From Tyto alba (taxonomy: Eukaryota > Chordata > Aves > Strigiformes > Tytonidae), in contig NW_024881322.1 in NCBI RefSeq assembly GCF_018691265.1, forward strand, positions 3,100,001-3,164,000: a stretch of DNA of 64,000 bases, given 5' to 3'. This document shows, one piece after another, positions 60,801-64,000 of the stretch. The position numbers and the translations under genes are program-made. The notes under the pieces are model-generated. The model did not search any database. It was not told the origin of the DNA and worked only from the letters and a program-made list of their open reading frames with translations. How positions within the stretch are numbered: the first letter of the stretch is position 1; each line of letters begins with the position of its first letter.

Positions 60801-62094
60801 TTGTGTTTTATATTCCTTTTCAGCCAGGGAATTCAAAAGCAAAGCATTATCAAAGTGGGGTTGCCTCTGAGGAACATCCAAGGAGGAAAAAACATGCCCA
60901 AACTGTTTCTGTTGCTGCCAAGAACATTGATCTCCTGTGTCTTCATGTTTGCAAGTTCACACCTGGAGAAGGCTATATATCAGAATTATAGAGGAAAAGG
61001 GTAAAGGTAAGCTGGCTGACTGGAAGGAACTGGTGAGTGAAAAATAAGGGTCAGGAAAACCTTGGAGGAAGTACAGTTTGATAGAACAGAATGCAGAAAG
61101 CTCACACAGTTGGAAAGGCCAAGACCCGGAGGTAAGATGGTTCATTAACATGATATTTATATAGACTGTCAACCACCTCGGGAAGTAGACCACAGATACG
61201 ACAATCCTGCACTGCACTACAAAGTTAGTTCTAGTAGGGAACGTGGCATCTGTTGCACAATGAGTAACATTTCACCACAGTCTAGGGGACAAAATAAAGA
61301 AGCATCTAACTGAAACTACTAGGAAATTTAGTAGACCACAGGTAATTCTCTACGCTACAGACCGGGGTTTGCTTTTCCCACAACTGCTAAATGAGAAAAG
61401 GCTCTACTTCACTCCCAGCTAGTGGAAGACAGTTGAGGTCCACCTGCCTGTATTAAGAAGTGTATTTCTTTCCCTTATGTCATTATTCTTCTACAGAGGT
61501 CAAGGAATGCAAGAAAAACTCCCAGCTGTGTAATTCAATAGAGCAGAATACAGAGTTCCTCTTCCAAAATCATTTAAGCAACACCTTTGCTTTGTATCCA
61601 TCGATAGTAGAATCTATAATCTACCATGTGGAGCTCACAGTAGACACTGCCTTGGCTCAGTTCCAGCAATTATCTGAAAAACACTGTTTCAGCCACTAAA
61701 TCTACAGTTTTAATCAACTTACAAAACCAAATCATCCCCAGCAGTGAGCCACTGCACTCGTCAGTGTTTAGGCCTCAGGGAAACAGTGAATGCATCTGTC
61801 ACCCCGAAAGACCTACTCTCTCTTAGACAACTCTTCACCATCTGTAGAGTCAGACTCCACACTTCAAATTTATCACCCTGATTTTAGGTAAGATTTTAAA
61901 TATGGAACAGTGCCCCAGTTGTTGCTTATTTGGATCAGAATTCCTGTAAAACAAAGGACAGGGTTTGAGACAGAACTGTTGTATGTATCATCTGACTCCT
62001 AGTTTGACCACAGACTTCCATCCCGATCTTATGATATGTTTCATGGGAACTCTTCTAGTATAACTGAATTTCTTAGCTACTATTTCCTTCACAC

Positions 62095-62143
62095 CAAAAA
62101 AAAACCCCAAACCAATAAACAAAAACAAACAAACAAAACAAAA
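62095..62143. repeat. AAAC-rich tract
   Basis: Imperfect AAAC and AAAAC units on the plus strand. Confidence 0.85.
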
Positions 62144-63374
62144 TGGAAAAAGCTGGAAAAAACTAGTAGGGATGTCAGCAGTGCAGTTTCCAGATAATCC
62201 CACTCTTTAAAAGAACAACAATGCCAAAAGCATTTCTTTCTAAGATCTTTAATTATGACCACCCTTGAGCCTTGCAAAATCTACTGCACCCTAGAAAGAA
62301 AGCAAAATACAGTAGACCAGTTCATCTCTTCTATAACAGATCTCTATTCTGTGCAGTGCTCCCACCTGTTTACCTGTTTAGTACTGTGTGAAGGACTGCA
62401 ATTTCCTGTTGTATCAATCCCAAGGAACACAAGTCCCTGCTAAGAAACATAAATCTCTGGTAAAAAACCCTGTAACAAATATGACCTTTAGAGAAACAGT
62501 GTGCAAGAGGCTTCAAGTGTTTAGTTACTACATAGTCACATAGAATGTAGCACATAACATTGAAAACAATCATCTTTTCACCAGATTAATTCTATCACCA
62601 GATATTTAACTCTATCTGTCCAGACTCCCCTATGTCTTATCCCTATGCAATAATTTACACTTATTCTAATTTAAAATAAATTAAATAAATAATATTAAAA
62701 TAAAATAAGGTGGCCATTCAGTACTGACGGGACACATAGCATCCTCTTCATAATAGTACAAGGTGCTCTGCATTAAAGAATTTTTTTTAAATATCCAAAT
62801 TCTTAAATATTGGCATACTACCACATAGACAAATTGATTAAAATGTATAGCCAAAAACCTACTTAAAGACAAATATTTTTGTCCTAGCAAACTGCAGATT
62901 TAATCTGGAAGAAGTCTAAGACACATTGCTAAAAATAATCTTTCCAAAGCAGACATAAACATTCAAGTAAACTTCTGTTTACTTTTACTATTGTTTGATC
63001 ACTTTTGTCACAAAGAGCCATAGTCATGGACCATGATGTCACATCACCTTAACTATTGAAAAATTAATATTTAGTATGTAATACAGATTATTTGTACATT
63101 GTCAAAGGTAATTGTCAAAGGTTTCAGAACAGAAAACTGTGATGTTATCAAAAGAAAGATGTCTGGTGTCTGCCCATAACACAGTGTAATTCAGTGACAT
63201 GCTTCTGCATTTAACAATGCAGAACAATTAATGACTATGAGAAAACAAACCATATTTGCCATAGAATTTGGCTTTGTATCCCATACCTTCTCTTCCTGTC
63301 TTGTTTGCACAGTTCTGTTGCCTTTTATAAATACACAATATCTACATCTTCATTTTTCTGAGGAGAGAGAATGC

Positions 63375-63397
63375 AAAACAAAACAAAACAAAACAAA
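63375..63397. repeat. (AAAAC)n microsatellite
   Basis: Four AAAAC units in a row. Confidence 0.9.
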
Positions 63398-63457
63398 GAT
63401 ATGTCTTCCCATGATGTTTGAACTGTCTTTAGTTTGGTAGAGTTAAGATGCGTGTGG

Positions 63458-63475
63458 AAAAAAAAAAAAAAAAAA
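63458..63475. repeat. Poly-A tract (A18)
   Basis: Run of A on the plus strand. Confidence 0.9.
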
Positions 63476-64000
63476 GTAAGAGCCTCTACATTATTCAACA
63501 GTGGGTGACATGAGTACAGAACTGGGAAAAAAAACACCTATCTTTGAAGTGCATGTGCTATCACAGTGTGACATTTTATTACCAGGTAGTGATAAAACAT
63601 GACACTACGTGAAATGATGATACACCTTTGTCATGGAGAATTTTGGCTGCTTTGGAAGAGTATCACTTGCTGTTCTGAGAAAGAAAAAAATCTAAGTTAT
63701 CATGAAACTTACAGGATGGCTGCATCCAACACTGAAGAAAATTACTTGAAAATAGTTTCAACTTCACTGCCCAGAGCATACATTAAATACATTATCTGTA
63801 TTGAGCTCTGCTGCAGCTCTAAATTTAGTGAAATGTGGTTTTCACTGAGGCTAATGAAACTGGTAATCCCTATGGAGAGGGAAATTTCAGCATTTTCTTT
63901 ATTCAGTAGCTTCTCATTTTCCAACAAGACCACCTCAGGCTATGATTTATCAGAGCTCAGAAGCTAAGGTTTAAGAGTCTTTTTAAATACGTGGATAGGA

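Larger units (their letters stand above)
59601..64000. other. AT-rich unique non-coding DNA
   Basis: No gene is recognised. Contains CA/AAAC-rich tracts at 59793-59900, 62095-62143 and 63375-63397, a MIR-like fragment at 60740-60800 directly followed by an exon-like segment (60824-61000), and an A18 tract at 63458. A 122-codon open frame at 63599-63967 shows no domain and is probably chance. Confidence 0.5.

Noticed and set aside
63599..63967. 122-codon open frame at the right edge
   Set aside because: No domain, no similarity that I recognise, and a matching open frame on the opposite strand; probably chance.

Overview
The window looks like ordinary non-coding nuclear DNA from a bird. The evidence is the repeats: two CR1 LINE blocks of avian type, two LTRs of a GC-rich endogenous-retrovirus family that I recognise from bird genomes, a CR1 3' tail ending in an ATTCTATGA-type motif, and much older CR1 and MIR-like SINE relics shared across amniotes. 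I identify no functional host protein-coding gene, rRNA, tRNA or CRISPR array. The open reading frames are short, mostly begin at arbitrary ATG or alternative start codons, and resemble no protein family I know, apart from the CR1 fragments. The species, chromosome and nearest genes cannot be read from this sequence.

Layout. 1-7466 is AT-rich unique DNA with an octamer palindrome next to a Sox/Oct-like motif. 7472-8385 is a solo LTR on the minus strand. 8391-13935 is unique DNA interrupted by a small CR1 tail near 10.03 kb. 13941-15022 is a second, related solo LTR on the plus strand, with CCAAT, TATA-like and AATAAA signals and internal repeats of about 70 bp. 15028-39989 is long unique DNA with poly-A tracts, microsatellites, a MIR-like SINE at 31.2 kb, and exon-like splice-site pairs near 16.3 and 37.2 kb. 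39990-41103 is the 3' half of a minus-strand CR1. 41104-52336 holds old repeats: MIR-like at 42.1 and 50.6 kb, and ancient CR1 at 48.03 kb (plus) and 50.8 kb (minus). 52337-54020 is the 5' half of a CR1 ORF2 on the minus strand, with endonuclease and the start of reverse transcriptase. 54021-64000 is unique DNA with an LTR fragment at 59.42 kb and a MIR-like fragment at 60.75 kb.

The local GC-rich islands at 7.7-8.4, 14.0-14.8 and 52.5-53.9 kb are all explained by transposable elements. They also account for several of the longest open frames, including the longest (300 aa).

The better leads are regulatory or transcriptional. They are three copies of a POU-type palindrome (ATTTGCATATGCAA), a strong plus-strand bias of long poly-A tracts (eleven runs of 18 or more A, none of T), and several plus-strand acceptor/donor pairs that could be exons of a long transcript or could be decoys. 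I found no convincing new biological system.
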